A DNA stretch of 43,076 bases from Myxococcales bacterium (GCA_020430845.1 JAGQJA010000013.1:185-43260), one strand, 5' to 3'. Counted from the stretch's first letter, positions 1 to 8,424 are shown. The notes: generated by a model from the sequence alone, not told the origin. A program made the numbers and translations.

Positions 1-117
1 CGGCGCGTCGGCCTTGGGAGCGTCGGCCTTGGCCGCCTCACCGTTGGCCGACGGAGGCGGCGCGGAGGGAGGCGCGCCCGACGACGCGGGCGCCTCGCTG
101 CCTTGCTCGGTCGACAT
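1..117 (-). CDS. N-terminus of an unknown protein, cut by the window edge
   Basis: Only the first 39 codons are present. The ATG at 117 overlaps the TGA of the upstream permease gene (TGATG), so the two genes are translationally coupled. The visible residues are low complexity (Ser, Ala, Pro, Gly) and include two copies of the pentapeptide KADAP, encoded by a 15-bp direct repeat. No domain is visible. Coupling to an ABC-2 permease makes another part of the same export system plausible (inference), but nothing in these 39 residues proves it. Confidence 0.7.
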   Translation of the reverse strand, partial: MSTEQGSEAPASSGAPPSAPPPSANGEAAKADAPKADAP

Positions 118-956
118 CAGACGTCCCTCCGCTGGAAGAGGTACGAGCCGAGCCCGAGGTACACCGCCGACATCGCGAAGCACGCCGCCATGCCCGTCAT
201 CGCCTTGGGCAGCTGCGGGTGCACGAGGTACGAGTCGTAGTAGTTGGGGTACGCGTACATCAGGAAGTCCCAGTGGGCGACGTTCCCGATGATCCACAGC
301 AGCCAAAGCGAGAAGAACGCCCCGAACGTGGCGAGCAGCGCGACGATCGGCGACTTGAAGAACGAGCTCACGAGCGTGGAGATGGCGCACCACGCGGCGC
401 TGATCGGCAGCGTGACGAGCCAGAAGCGCAAGCCCCACGTCAGCGCGACGCCCGCGGGCGCCTCGTTGCGCACCACGCACACGATCCAGATGATCGCGTG
501 CATCGTCAGCGTCATCGCGCTCACCGTGGCCCAGAGCCCGCCGAACTTGCCGATGAAGTAGCTGGGCCGGCGCGTGCGGAGCGTCCAGTAGCGCACCGAC
601 TTGTGCTGCATGTCGGACGAGATGGAGTCGAAGCCCATCAGCGAGATGATCATCGGCGTGAGCCACACGGTGAGCAGCAACACCGCGATGAGCACCTCGG
701 GCGCGTCGGCCAGGTGCTTGCCCGTGATCGGATCGCCGAACGCTTGTGTGGCCGCCTCTTCGCGGAGGGCGCGGATGGCCTCGGCGGGCGCGTCGCCCAA
801 GCGCTCTCGCTTGAGCTGCTGCGCCTTGACGAGGAGGAACGTCGCCCCCGTCCCGCCGAGCAGCGAGAGGAGAAGGAGGGCCAACCCCTTCGCGCTGCGG
901 AAGCTCTTTTGCAGCTCGCGCTGCACCACGAAGCGAATTTCGGAAGCGGGGCTCAC
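117..956 (-). CDS. ABC-2 type transporter permease
   Basis: A 279-residue integral membrane protein with about six hydrophobic segments: one near the N-terminus, then a soluble loop of about 60 residues, then five in the C-terminal two thirds. This is the arrangement of ABC-2/NosY-type permeases, which form the membrane channel of an ATP-driven exporter. The loop followed by LTVWLTPMIISLMGFDSIS and a Lys/Arg-rich stretch is typical of the family. I chose the GTG at 956. A TTG at 992 is possible, but it adds a short Arg-rich leader, and neither has a clear ribosome binding site. The ATPase partner is not visible and probably lies beyond the left edge. The substrate is unknown. Confidence 0.8.
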   Translation of the reverse strand: MSPASEIRFVVQRELQKSFRSAKGLALLLLSLLGGTGATFLLVKAQQLKRERLGDAPAEAIRALREEAATQAFGDPITGKHLADAPEVLIAVLLLTVWLTPMIISLMGFDSISSDMQHKSVRYWTLRTRRPSYFIGKFGGLWATVSAMTLTMHAIIWIVCVVRNEAPAGVALTWGLRFWLVTLPISAAWCAISTLVSSFFKSPIVALLATFGAFFSLWLLWIIGNVAHWDFLMYAYPNYYDSYLVHPQLPKAMTGMAACFAMSAVYLGLGSYLFQRRDV

Positions 957-1032
957 GGCGGGAGACCGTAGCAAGAGGCGGGCACCGCGCAAAGTCGCCT
1001 GGGACGACCTTGCGCGGTTCTACGGTGAGTTG

Positions 1033-3432
1033 TCAGCGGCGGCGGCGGCGGCGGGCTGCCGCACCGGCGGCGAGGGCAAGCGCGCCGACCCCTGCCCACG
1101 ACGAAGCGCGGGTGCCCGGCGTGGAGCAGCCGCAGCCGTTGTCGACCTCGCGCGTCTGCGTGGTGGTGCCGGCGCCCGGGTCGTCGCCAGGCGGGGTGAC
1201 CGGCACGTCGGCGCGAGGCTCGACGGTCACGGTGATGTCGTCGATCGCGCTGCCGTTGTCGCCCTTGTTGACGATCTGCACGTAGACCGACTTGGCCGTC
1301 TGCGGGATCTCGAGCGAAGCGGTCGAGGCGGGCGCGTCGACCACGCTCGCGGCGTCGTTCTTGGCGCCGCCCACGAACGTCCAGCTGATCGGCGCGTCGA
1401 ACTTGAACGCGACGGCCGGCGCGAAGGGCGTGCCCTGCCCACCGAGCGGGTTGCCCCCGCCGCCGCCGCCCGCCCTCGCCTTGAACGAGACGTTGACCTT
1501 GCCGCTCTTGGCGCCGTCGACGTCGAGCTTGATCTGCAGGATGCCCGGCGCGACCCCGGCGAGCCCGAGGTCTTGCAGACCCGGGGCCGCGTAGCCCCCG
1601 GCCCCGGCCACGGGCGCCTTGAGGGGCTTGCCGTCGTAGACGAAGACGCGATCGCACCCGGGCAGGACACCGCGCGCGGTCATTTCCTTCCGCAAGGCGG
1701 CGCCGGCGGCGGGCGCGTCGAAGTCGAGCGTCGTCAAGAAGAGCTTGGCCACGTCGTCGTATCCGACGTCGAGCTGCCCCGGGTTCATGCGCATGGCCTT
1801 GTAGACGCCGGCGTCCATCTTGGCCCGGTCGGCCTCGGGCAGGCTCTTGCGCGCGGCCCACATGGCCCCGCTGAAGAGCGTCGAGTCGAAGTGCACCTCG
1901 CCCACGAGCGCCGACGGGCACTTGTCTTGGTTGTCGAGGTCGCGGATGGCGCCGAGGTTCTGCGAGATGTCCTTGGACGCGTACTCGCCCACGGCGCTGT
2001 CGCCGGTGATGGCGGCGGCGAAGTAGTCGGCGAGGCCCTCGTTCATCGCGCCGGGCGCGTCGATCGCGCCGAACTTGTCGAGGTGCCACGCGCCCAGGCC
2101 GAGCGTGCGGTCGACGATGGCGTGACCGAACTCGTGGTAGACGACATCGCCGTCGTACGCGTAGTCGCGGTTCGGGCCCTGGCCGAACCACAGGCCGCCC
2201 TCTTTGATGCCGTAGAGCTGCTGGAAGATCTGGCCGAGGCCGCCGTTGGCCGGCGAGAAGAACGCGTTCGAGAACGTGTCGAGCGGCTTGTTCGGGTCCG
2301 CCGCCGCGCTCAGATCGCCCGAGGCGAGCCCCGCCGGGATCTGCAGGTTCGCGACGACCCGCAGCGGCTTGTCTTTCACCACCTGGGCCGAGGCGTCGCC
2401 CCCGAGCGCGCGGAAGTACTCGTAGGCGCGCGCGGTGTGGAAGTAGATGCTGACCTCGCTGAACGAGTCCTTCTTGGCCTCGGGAGAGCCGGCCTGATCG
2501 GCGGGCTCGTAGATGAAGTCGCCCGCCTGGTCTGCGGTGGCCGTCTGCACGAGATCGCAGACGTGGAGGTTCATCGGGAAGCCGAAGAAGTTCACCGACT
2601 TGACCGTCTTGTTGTCGATGCAGTTGTTCGACGTGATGAAATCGCTCGTGAGCGTCTGGCCGTTCGGCGTCTGCGGCAGCTCGGCGTCGGTGAGCGTGGG
2701 CGTGCTGACGGGGTTGAAGTTGTAGACTCGCGCCTTGGCGAACACGACGGTGTCTCGCGCCTCGATGACGTCGCCCGTCTGCGCGTCGAGCACGATGCGC
2801 GGCGCCGTCGGCACGCCCGCGGGGATCGTGGGCAGGACGACCCAGGCGAGGCGCGCGTCGCCGTGGGGCGGGGACCACACGACGAGCTTGGCGTCGCGCT
2901 CGGTGACGGCCGCGGGGGAGTACGGAGCGCTGGCGATGGCCGCCGCGCCTGCCGTGAGCGTGGGCGAAGCGGTCGCGGGCATCACGGAGGCGACGTTGGC
3001 GGCGACGAGCACAGGCTCTCCCCGCGCGTCGAGTCGCACCGCGGCGCCGCGCCCGATGACCGGGAGGCCGCGCCAGAGCTGGGCGAAGCGCACGATGTGA
3101 TCGCCGTCGCCGTACCGCGCGTCGTCCTCGACCACCAGCGCGCCGGCGGGCACGCCTACAGACGAGAGGGCCGCGCGGGCTTGGCGCTCGACGACGCGCG
3201 CGTCGACGGCCGTGACGGAGCGGGCGGGAGACCACGCGGACGAGCGCGCCCAGACCCACGCGGAGCCGGCGCGGTGGGCCGCAGGTCTGAGCTTGGTGCT
3301 CGCGCTGGGCGCGGCGTGTGCGTCGGCGGGCGCGGCGAGCGCGCCGGCGAGGGTGAGGAACGCAGCGGCGGCGGCCGGGGCGAGCGCGAGTCGGGTGTGA
3401 AGCTTCGAAGTAAGAATTTGTCGAGATCGCAT
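1033..3432 (-). CDS. Secreted M36/thermolysin-like zinc metallopeptidase with MYXO-CTERM tail
   Basis: A 799-residue exported protein. It opens with a signal peptide (MRSRQILTSK, then a long Ala-rich hydrophobic core). A propeptide-like region of about 300 residues follows, then the zinc site HEFGH at about residue 433 with a downstream GAMNEGLADYFA helix that supplies the third zinc ligand, as in the fungalysin (M36)/thermolysin class. The C-terminal part is beta-rich. The tail has CGCS, a hydrophobic span and an Arg cluster, the MYXO-CTERM type of surface-sorting signal found in Myxococcota. The start at 3432 is fixed by a GGAGGAGG ribosome binding site. A longer ORF to 3531 lacks a signal peptide at its N-terminus. 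Probably a secreted degradative or predatory protease (inference). Confidence 0.9.
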   Translation of the reverse strand: MRSRQILTSKLHTRLALAPAAAAAFLTLAGALAAPADAHAAPSASTKLRPAAHRAGSAWVWARSSAWSPARSVTAVDARVVERQARAALSSVGVPAGALVVEDDARYGDGDHIVRFAQLWRGLPVIGRGAAVRLDARGEPVLVAANVASVMPATASPTLTAGAAAIASAPYSPAAVTERDAKLVVWSPPHGDARLAWVVLPTIPAGVPTAPRIVLDAQTGDVIEARDTVVFAKARVYNFNPVSTPTLTDAELPQTPNGQTLTSDFITSNNCIDNKTVKSVNFFGFPMNLHVCDLVQTATADQAGDFIYEPADQAGSPEAKKDSFSEVSIYFHTARAYEYFRALGGDASAQVVKDKPLRVVANLQIPAGLASGDLSAAADPNKPLDTFSNAFFSPANGGLGQIFQQLYGIKEGGLWFGQGPNRDYAYDGDVVYHEFGHAIVDRTLGLGAWHLDKFGAIDAPGAMNEGLADYFAAAITGDSAVGEYASKDISQNLGAIRDLDNQDKCPSALVGEVHFDSTLFSGAMWAARKSLPEADRAKMDAGVYKAMRMNPGQLDVGYDDVAKLFLTTLDFDAPAAGAALRKEMTARGVLPGCDRVFVYDGKPLKAPVAGAGGYAAPGLQDLGLAGVAPGILQIKLDVDGAKSGKVNVSFKARAGGGGGGNPLGGQGTPFAPAVAFKFDAPISWTFVGGAKNDAASVVDAPASTASLEIPQTAKSVYVQIVNKGDNGSAIDDITVTVEPRADVPVTPPGDDPGAGTTTQTREVDNGCGCSTPGTRASSWAGVGALALAAGAAARRRRRR

Positions 3433-3752
3433 GGGGCCTCCTCCGCGCGAGCGTGGGCGGGAATCTGGCATTCGATGCAGGAAGATCAACGAAGGAATTC
3501 TGAGCATGTAAACTACCGATCGGTCGGCCATGCTAGTGATTTGATATTGCTTCGATTTCTCCCTACGTCTCTAACGCGTTGCAAAAAGGCTCGACCCCCT
3601 TCTGAAAAGGGCGTAAGCCACATTCCGCAGCCAGCGACGGCCCCTGCAGCACGGAGCCGCCGAGCGTGGTGAGGCGTTTCGCAGCCGTCGCACCACACTT
3701 TCGAAGCGCCAAGGCACATGCCGCGGCCAGCGCCTCCCGGGGCGCGAACGAT
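3433..3752. other. Intergenic region upstream of the metallopeptidase gene
   Basis: About 320 bp with no convincing gene. Its first ~170 bp are distinctly AT-richer than the surroundings, as expected for the promoter of the leftward peptidase gene. This part contains the perfect 10-bp palindrome ACCGATCGGT (3515-3524), nested within an AGCATG/CATGCT inverted repeat (3503-3534). The rest, up to the SRP RNA gene, shows no clear motif beyond what an ffs promoter would need. Confidence 0.5.
3503..3534. promoter_or_regulatory. Nested palindromes, candidate operator of the metallopeptidase gene
   Basis: AGCATG at 3503-3508 is mirrored by CATGCT at 3529-3534, and between them lies the perfect palindrome ACCGATCGGT (3515-3524). 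The centres differ by one base. The site is 71-102 bp upstream of the peptidase start codon, in the AT-richer promoter region. Short ACCGNNCGGT palindromes are often bound by dimeric repressors such as TetR-family proteins. No regulator gene is adjacent, so the role is inferred only. Confidence 0.3.
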
Positions 3753-3836
3753 GTGGCCCTGCCGACTCGGAAACGTGAACCCCGCCAGGCCCGAGAGGGA
3801 GCAACGGTAGCGCGGATGAGTGTGGCAGGGCCTTCC
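3753..3836 (+). ncRNA. ffs: 4.5S RNA of the signal recognition particle (small bacterial SRP RNA)
   Basis: The terminal helix is formed by GGCCCTGCC (3755-3763) and GGCAGGGCC (3824-3832). Between them is the universally conserved SRP apical domain, GCCAGGCCCGAGAGGGAGCA (3784-3803): the AGG/AGCA symmetric loop that binds Ffh, a CCC/GGG stem and a GNRA tetraloop. The tetraloop is GAGA rather than the usual GGAA. The AAACGTGAACCCC lead-in and the GATGAGTGTGGCAGGGCC end closely follow known 4.5S RNAs. Downstream, CCTATTTTGT could serve as a short termination U-tract. The RNA scaffolds Ffh for co-translational targeting to the membrane. The exact ends are uncertain by about 10 nt. Confidence 0.9.
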
Positions 3837-4247
3837 CTATTTTGTCGCCCCGAGGCCGCGTCGCGCGGGCTCCGCGAGCTCGGCCGTGCGCCCGATCGCG
3901 GGGCTGCCGGGCGCTGAAACTTTGGCTGGCGAGGGCGGACGGTTTGCGGCTACCATCCCCCTTCAGGAGTGGCGGCTCGTGCCTCCTCTCCGAAGCTTCT
4001 TCCTCCGCTCGGGCCATCGCCCCGCGGAGGTCGCCCAGGCCCCGAAGGTCTCGCCGCTCCGGCGCGACTATCGCCCGACGGCGCACGCCGCCCCCATCTC
4101 GACAGGTGGTCGATTCACCGATGATGATTGCTCGCTGCCGCGCCTCTTTCGAGCCGGACCACGTGGCGTCCCGCCGCGCGGGCAGCGCAATCGCACGTCA
4201 CACTGGCCGAGCGGCTCCGCGCCCCGGGCGGGAAAGTGTTCCCGTCC
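3837..4247. other. Intergenic region between ffs and the RNase E/G gene
   Basis: About 410 bp in which I see no gene. Open frames cross it on both strands, but they lack ribosome binding sites and have Arg/Ser/Pro-rich, shadow-like translations. An in-frame extension of the RNase gene back to 4128 exists but is not needed. It probably holds the promoter and 5' untranslated leader of the RNase gene. RNase E genes elsewhere have long leaders used for autoregulation, but no specific structure can be assigned here. Confidence 0.4.
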
Positions 4248-6803
4248 ATGTCGAAGAACATCCTCGTCATCTCTTGTGACATCCGCGAGACGCGCGCGGC
4301 ATTAATCGAAGACGGCATCATCGCGGAGCTCCACCTCGAGCGTCGCGGGCGCCAGCTCAGCACGGTCGGCAACGTGTACCTGGGGAAGGTCACGCGGGTG
4401 CTGCCGGGCCTGCAGGCGGCCTTCATCGAGATCGGCCAAGAGCGCGCCGCCTTCCTCCACGTCGAGGACTTGATCCGTCCTGATGACTTCGACGAGTACC
4501 TCGCCGGCGGCCGCAAGCACGCGCGCGAGGACAACACGAAGACGATCGTGAGCGAGGAGGGCGAGGAGGCCCCCGCCGCCGAGGCCGCGCCGCCCGTCAG
4601 CCCCGAGTACCAGGTGCCAACCAAGCCCAAGCCGCGCGCGGCGTCGGTGCCCGCGCGACGCAAGACCCCGAGCGGGGCGCCGGGCGGAGACGACCTCGAG
4701 GCGACCGTGGCGTACCCCAACTGGCCGCACCCGCCGTCGAAGGCAGGCGCGCCCGCAGCGGCGCCCGCGGGCAACGGCACGACCACGATGGCCAAGGCCC
4801 TCTCGTCGGGAGAGGACGACAGCGATCCCCTCGCGAGCGAGCCGCCGAGCACCGGGCCCGAGACGGCGCCCGCGCCGCCGAGCGTCGAGGCCGTCGAGGC
4901 CGCCGCGTCGGAGCACTCCCTCAACTCTGCGCCGACGCTCGACGAGCTGCCCAACGAGGACTCCACCTCGTCGATGCCGCCGGCGGCGAGCGCGCGCGAC
5001 GCGAGCCCGTCCACACCGCTGCCGGTCGTCGACGCCGACCTCGAGGACGAGGAGCTCGACGAAGAAGAGGATGACGAGGACGAGGACGAGGACGAAGACG
5101 AAGACGACCTCGTCGACAGCGACGACGAAGAAGAAGACGACGAGGACGAGGACGAGGACGAGGACGACCTCGTCGACTCGGAGCCGAACCTGAGCGGCAT
5201 CCTCCTCGACGAGTCGGCGCCGATCATCGCCGCGCCCGCGTCCGAGCCCACGGTGGGCGAGGCGCCCGCCGACGAGAGCGACGAAGAGGACGACGACGAC
5301 CTCGATCTGCCGCCCGACATGCCCGGCTTCACCATCTCGGACCCGGGCGCGCCCGTGCCGCGTGCGCCTGCGCCCGACCGCGCCGAGGCCGGCGGACGGC
5401 GACGCGGACGACGGCGCGGCGGGAGCGGCGAAGGACGCGGCGGCGCGTCCGAGGGACGCGGCGGCGAGCGAGGACGGGGACGACGCGACGACCGACGCGA
5501 CGGTCGCGGGCGAGGACGCGGCGGCCGCGACGGTCGCAGCGAGGGGCGCGACGCGAACGACAAGCGCAGCCCGGCGCCTGGGCGCATCTCCAAGTCGACG
5601 CCCATCCGCGACGTCGTGCGCGAGGGCCAGGAGATCATCGTCCAGGTCACCAAAGACCCGATCGGCACCAAGGGCGCCCGCTGCTCGAGCCACATCTCGC
5701 TACCGGGCCGCTACGTCGTCTACCTGCCGACGATCGATCACATCGGCATCTCGAAGCGCATCGGCTCCGACAAGGAGCGCGCGCGGCTGCGCGAGGCCAT
5801 CAACAGCATGAAGCCCCCGTCGGGCGGGCTCATCGTGCGCACGGTGGCCGAGGGCCTCACCAAGAAGCAGCTCAAGCAGGACGTCGGCTACCTCGTCCGG
5901 CTCTGGGGCGAGATCGCGCGCAAGCGTGAGGGCGCCAAGGCGCCCGAGGTGCTCATGAGCGAGATCGACCTCGTGCTCAAGGTGGCGCGCGATCTCTTCA
6001 CCGACGACGTGGCGCGCATCGTCATCGACGACCGCACCCAGTACGAGCGCCTCTGCCGGTTCGTCGAGATGTTCGCCCCCGACCGCGTCAAGGACGTCGA
6101 GTTCTACGACGAAGAGGAGCCCATCTTCGACGCGTACGGCATCGAGGACGAGATCGGTCGCGCGCTGAGCCGCAAGGTCCCGCTGCCGTCGGGCGGCTAC
6201 CTGATCATCGATCAGGCCGAGGCGCTGACGGCGATCGACGTGAACACGGGGCGTTTCGTCGGCAAGGGCAGCAAGGACATGGAGGAGACGATCCTCAAGA
6301 CGAACCTCGAGGCCGTGCACGAGATCGCCTACCAGCTGCGCTTCCGCAACATCGGCGGCCTCATCATCCTCGACCTCATCGACATGGAGAAGCACTCCAA
6401 CCGCGAGAAGGTGCGGCGCACGCTCGAGGACCTGCTGCAGAAGGACAAGGCCAAGACCACGCTCAACCGCATCTCGGAGCTCGGCCTCATCGAGATGACG
6501 CGCAAGCGCACGCGCGAGAGCCTGGCGCGCCTGCTCAACGAGCCGTGCCTCTACTGCGACGGCACCGGTCAGGTGCAGTCCAAGGAGACGGTCGCCTACG
6601 AGGTGCTCCGCGAGATCCGCCGCAAGCGCAACTCGCTCGCGGGCTACGCGATCATCGTCAACGCGCATCCCGCCGTGGCCGACGTGCTCAACACCACCGA
6701 GCACGCCGCGCTGCAAGACGCCGAGAACCGCTTCATGCGCAAGATCACGGTCGTGCCGCGCAAGGAGTACCACCTCGAGCAGTTCGACCTGGCGGGCCGG
6801 TGA
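4248..6803 (+). CDS. rng: Ribonuclease E/G family endoribonuclease with a large insert in its S1 domain
   Basis: An 851-residue protein. It begins with the classic Rne/Rng start (MSKNILVISCDIRETRAAL), which decides the start codon at 4248. The S1 RNA-binding domain starts at residues 38-76 (GNVYLGKVTRVLPGLQAAF). It is interrupted by about 350 low-complexity residues and resumes near 445 (VREGQEIIVQVTKDPIGTKG). The catalytic DNase I-like part follows with both magnesium-binding Asp motifs, AIDVNTGRFVG (about 663) and IILDLIDME (about 708), and the Zn-link CLYCDGTG near 767. The insert has Pro/Ala-rich, then strongly acidic (residues ~265-316), then Arg/Gly-rich segments. It should process rRNA and degrade mRNA. 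The next gene starts 4 bp downstream. Confidence 0.95.
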   Translation: MSKNILVISCDIRETRAALIEDGIIAELHLERRGRQLSTVGNVYLGKVTRVLPGLQAAFIEIGQERAAFLHVEDLIRPDDFDEYLAGGRKHAREDNTKTIVSEEGEEAPAAEAAPPVSPEYQVPTKPKPRAASVPARRKTPSGAPGGDDLEATVAYPNWPHPPSKAGAPAAAPAGNGTTTMAKALSSGEDDSDPLASEPPSTGPETAPAPPSVEAVEAAASEHSLNSAPTLDELPNEDSTSSMPPAASARDASPSTPLPVVDADLEDEELDEEEDDEDEDEDEDEDDLVDSDDEEEDDEDEDEDEDDLVDSEPNLSGILLDESAPIIAAPASEPTVGEAPADESDEEDDDDLDLPPDMPGFTISDPGAPVPRAPAPDRAEAGGRRRGRRRGGSGEGRGGASEGRGGERGRGRRDDRRDGRGRGRGGRDGRSEGRDANDKRSPAPGRISKSTPIRDVVREGQEIIVQVTKDPIGTKGARCSSHISLPGRYVVYLPTIDHIGISKRIGSDKERARLREAINSMKPPSGGLIVRTVAEGLTKKQLKQDVGYLVRLWGEIARKREGAKAPEVLMSEIDLVLKVARDLFTDDVARIVIDDRTQYERLCRFVEMFAPDRVKDVEFYDEEEPIFDAYGIEDEIGRALSRKVPLPSGGYLIIDQAEALTAIDVNTGRFVGKGSKDMEETILKTNLEAVHEIAYQLRFRNIGGLIILDLIDMEKHSNREKVRRTLEDLLQKDKAKTTLNRISELGLIEMTRKRTRESLARLLNEPCLYCDGTGQVQSKETVAYEVLREIRRKRNSLAGYAIIVNAHPAVADVLNTTEHAALQDAENRFMRKITVVPRKEYHLEQFDLAGR

Positions 6804-6807
6804 CCCG

Positions 6808-7119
6808 ATGAGCGAGAGCGACAAGCGGGCCGAAGAGCGCCTCACGATCAACAAGGAGTTCGAGTCGTTCGACGCGTTCATCCAGGAGTACGTGACCAAC
6901 ATCTCGCGCACCGGCGTGTTCGTCCGCGCTCAAGAGCCGCTCCCCATCGGCACGATCGTGCACCTCCGCTTCACGGTCATCATGGAAGACATCGAGACGA
7001 TCGAGGGCACGGGCGAGGTCGTCCGCGTCGAGAAAGACGGCATGGGCGTCGTGTTCCGCGAGCTCTCGGGGTATTCGAAGGACCTCATCGACAAGCTGCT
7101 CACCCAGAGGCGGCCCTAG
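6808..7119 (+). CDS. PilZ domain protein
   Basis: A 103-residue single-domain cytoplasmic protein. It has the two halves of the PilZ c-di-GMP site: an Arg-rich KRAEER near the N-terminus and NISRTG (the D/NxSxxG motif) about 30 residues later, followed by the beta-barrel strands VFVRAQEPLPIGTIVHLRF and GTGEVVRV. It most resembles the short myxobacterial PilZ group (TIGR02266-like). The start is 4 bp after the RNase E/G stop codon, so the two are probably co-transcribed. Ligand binding is likely but not certain, since the first Arg motif is RAEER rather than the ideal RxxxR in a longer linker. Its partner is unknown. Confidence 0.85.
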   Translation: MSESDKRAEERLTINKEFESFDAFIQEYVTNISRTGVFVRAQEPLPIGTIVHLRFTVIMEDIETIEGTGEVVRVEKDGMGVVFRELSGYSKDLIDKLLTQRRP

Positions 7120-7204
7120 GCTGCCGAGGCCGCTCCGATCTTGGCCGCGGCGCCCCGCGCGCCTGTGGTAACGTTCTGAGTCGTTTTCTTGGAGGAGAGA
7201 TCTC

Positions 7205-7552
7205 ATGAAGTGGTTGCCCCTCGCGTGTGTCTTGGCTTTCGCCGCAGGGTGCGGCGCCTCACTGCCGCCCCCGTCGGATCGGCTCGCGACCGCCGAGGCC
7301 GGCGCCCGCAGCGCGCGTGAGCTCGGCGCGAGCAAAGAGCCCAAGGCCGCGCTCCACCTCAAGCTCGCCGAAGAGCAGATCAGCCAGGCCAAGGGGCTCA
7401 TGACGGAGGGCGACAACCGCCGCGCCGACATGATCCTCCAGCGCGCCGGCGCCGACGCCGAGCTGTCGGTCATGCTCGCCAAGGAGCACAACGCCAACAG
7501 CGAGGCCTCCGAGGCCAAAGAGAAGCTCAAGAACGTCACGGGTGGAAAATGA
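7205..7552 (+). CDS. Small DUF4398-type lipoprotein
   Basis: A 115-residue protein with a lipoprotein signal peptide and lipobox (FAAGC, Cys near residue 17). An all-helical domain follows, rich in Ala, Glu and Lys, with the AEEQISQAKGLMTEGDN-type helix pair of the DUF4398 family. The ribosome binding site GGAGGAGA lies just before the ATG. Its stop overlaps the start of the following OmpA-type lipoprotein (ATGA), so both are made together. Proteins of this family sit in the outer membrane facing the periplasm; their biochemical role is not established. It is probably a helper or paralog of the downstream protein's N-terminal domain. Confidence 0.85.
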   Translation: MKWLPLACVLAFAAGCGASLPPPSDRLATAEAGARSARELGASKEPKAALHLKLAEEQISQAKGLMTEGDNRRADMILQRAGADAELSVMLAKEHNANSEASEAKEKLKNVTGGK

Positions 7553-8424
7553 GCTCGATGCGCATGAAGTCGAAGTGGTTGGCGTGCGCGGGCCTCGTCG
7601 CCCTCGTGGGTTGTGGCACGACGCTGCCGCCCAAGGAGCTGGTCGACGCGCGCGCCGCGTACCAGCGTGCGTCCAAGGGTCCCGCCGCGGCGCAGAGCCC
7701 GGCCGAGCTGCACGTCGCCAAGCAAGCGCTCGATCAGGCCGAGCGCACGTTCGCCGATGACGGCGTCACGCCGCAGACCAAGGACCACGCGTACATCGCG
7801 GTCCGCAAGGCCGAGCTCGCCGAGGCGTCGGCGCGTCAGGCGCTCGCGCTCAAGGAGAAAGAGGCCGCGGAGCGCGCCTACGAGAAGGCGACGGGCGAGT
7901 CGCTCAAGCGCGCGCAGAGCGATCTGGCGGCGACCAAGAGCAACCTCGAGAAGACCAAAGACCAGCTCGAGCGCGAGAAGAAGGCCCGCGAAGAGGCCGA
8001 GAAGAAGGCCGCGCAGGCGCTCGCCGACTTGCAGAAGATCGCGAGCGTCAAGCAAGAGTCGCGCGGCATGGTCATCACGCTGTCGGGCTCGGTGCTCTTC
8101 GCGTCGAACGAGTCGGCGCTCTTGCCGGCCGCGATGGTCAAGCTCAACGACGTGGCCGACGCGCTCATCAAGGGTAACCCCGACTCGAACATCACCGTCG
8201 AGGGTCACACCGACTCGCAGGGCCAGCGGCAGTACAACATGGAGCTCGGCGAGAAGCGCGCGCAGTCCGTGCGTGACCACCTCGTGAGCCGCGGCGTGGC
8301 CGCCGACCGCATCAAGGCCGTGGGCATCGGTCCCGATCGCCCCATTGCCGACAACAAGACGGCCGAAGGCCGCGCGAACAACCGGCGCGTCGAGATCATC
8401 GTCCAGCCGGCTCCCGCCAAGTAA
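7549..8424 (+). CDS. OmpA-family peptidoglycan-binding lipoprotein with N-terminal DUF4398-like domain
   Basis: A 291-residue lipoprotein (lipobox ALVGC). Its N-terminal DUF4398-like helices cover about residues 25-100. A long charged coiled coil follows, about 100-165 (LEREKKAREEAEKKAAQ). The C-terminal OmpA domain, about 175-290, has NITVEGHTDSQGQRQYN and the NNRRVEI motif, whose Asp and Arg bind diaminopimelate in peptidoglycan. It should tether the outer membrane to the cell wall, with the coiled coil spanning the periplasm. It overlaps the previous gene by 4 bp. A second in-frame ATG at 7558 would also give a good signal peptide. A terminator-like hairpin follows. Confidence 0.92.
   Translation: MSSMRMKSKWLACAGLVALVGCGTTLPPKELVDARAAYQRASKGPAAAQSPAELHVAKQALDQAERTFADDGVTPQTKDHAYIAVRKAELAEASARQALALKEKEAAERAYEKATGESLKRAQSDLAATKSNLEKTKDQLEREKKAREEAEKKAAQALADLQKIASVKQESRGMVITLSGSVLFASNESALLPAAMVKLNDVADALIKGNPDSNITVEGHTDSQGQRQYNMELGEKRAQSVRDHLVSRGVAADRIKAVGIGPDRPIADNKTAEGRANNRRVEIIVQPAPAK

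Noticed and set aside
3466-3482. A TGGCATTCGATGCAG sequence as a sigma-54 promoter
   Set aside because: The GG and GC elements are 8 bp apart rather than the required 10, and the sequence lies on the strand opposite to the nearby peptidase gene.
601-3672. A 1023-codon plus-strand open frame
   Set aside because: It is antisense to the permease and metallopeptidase genes, with an Arg/Val/Glu-rich shadow translation and no ribosome binding site. Long antisense frames are expected at this GC content.
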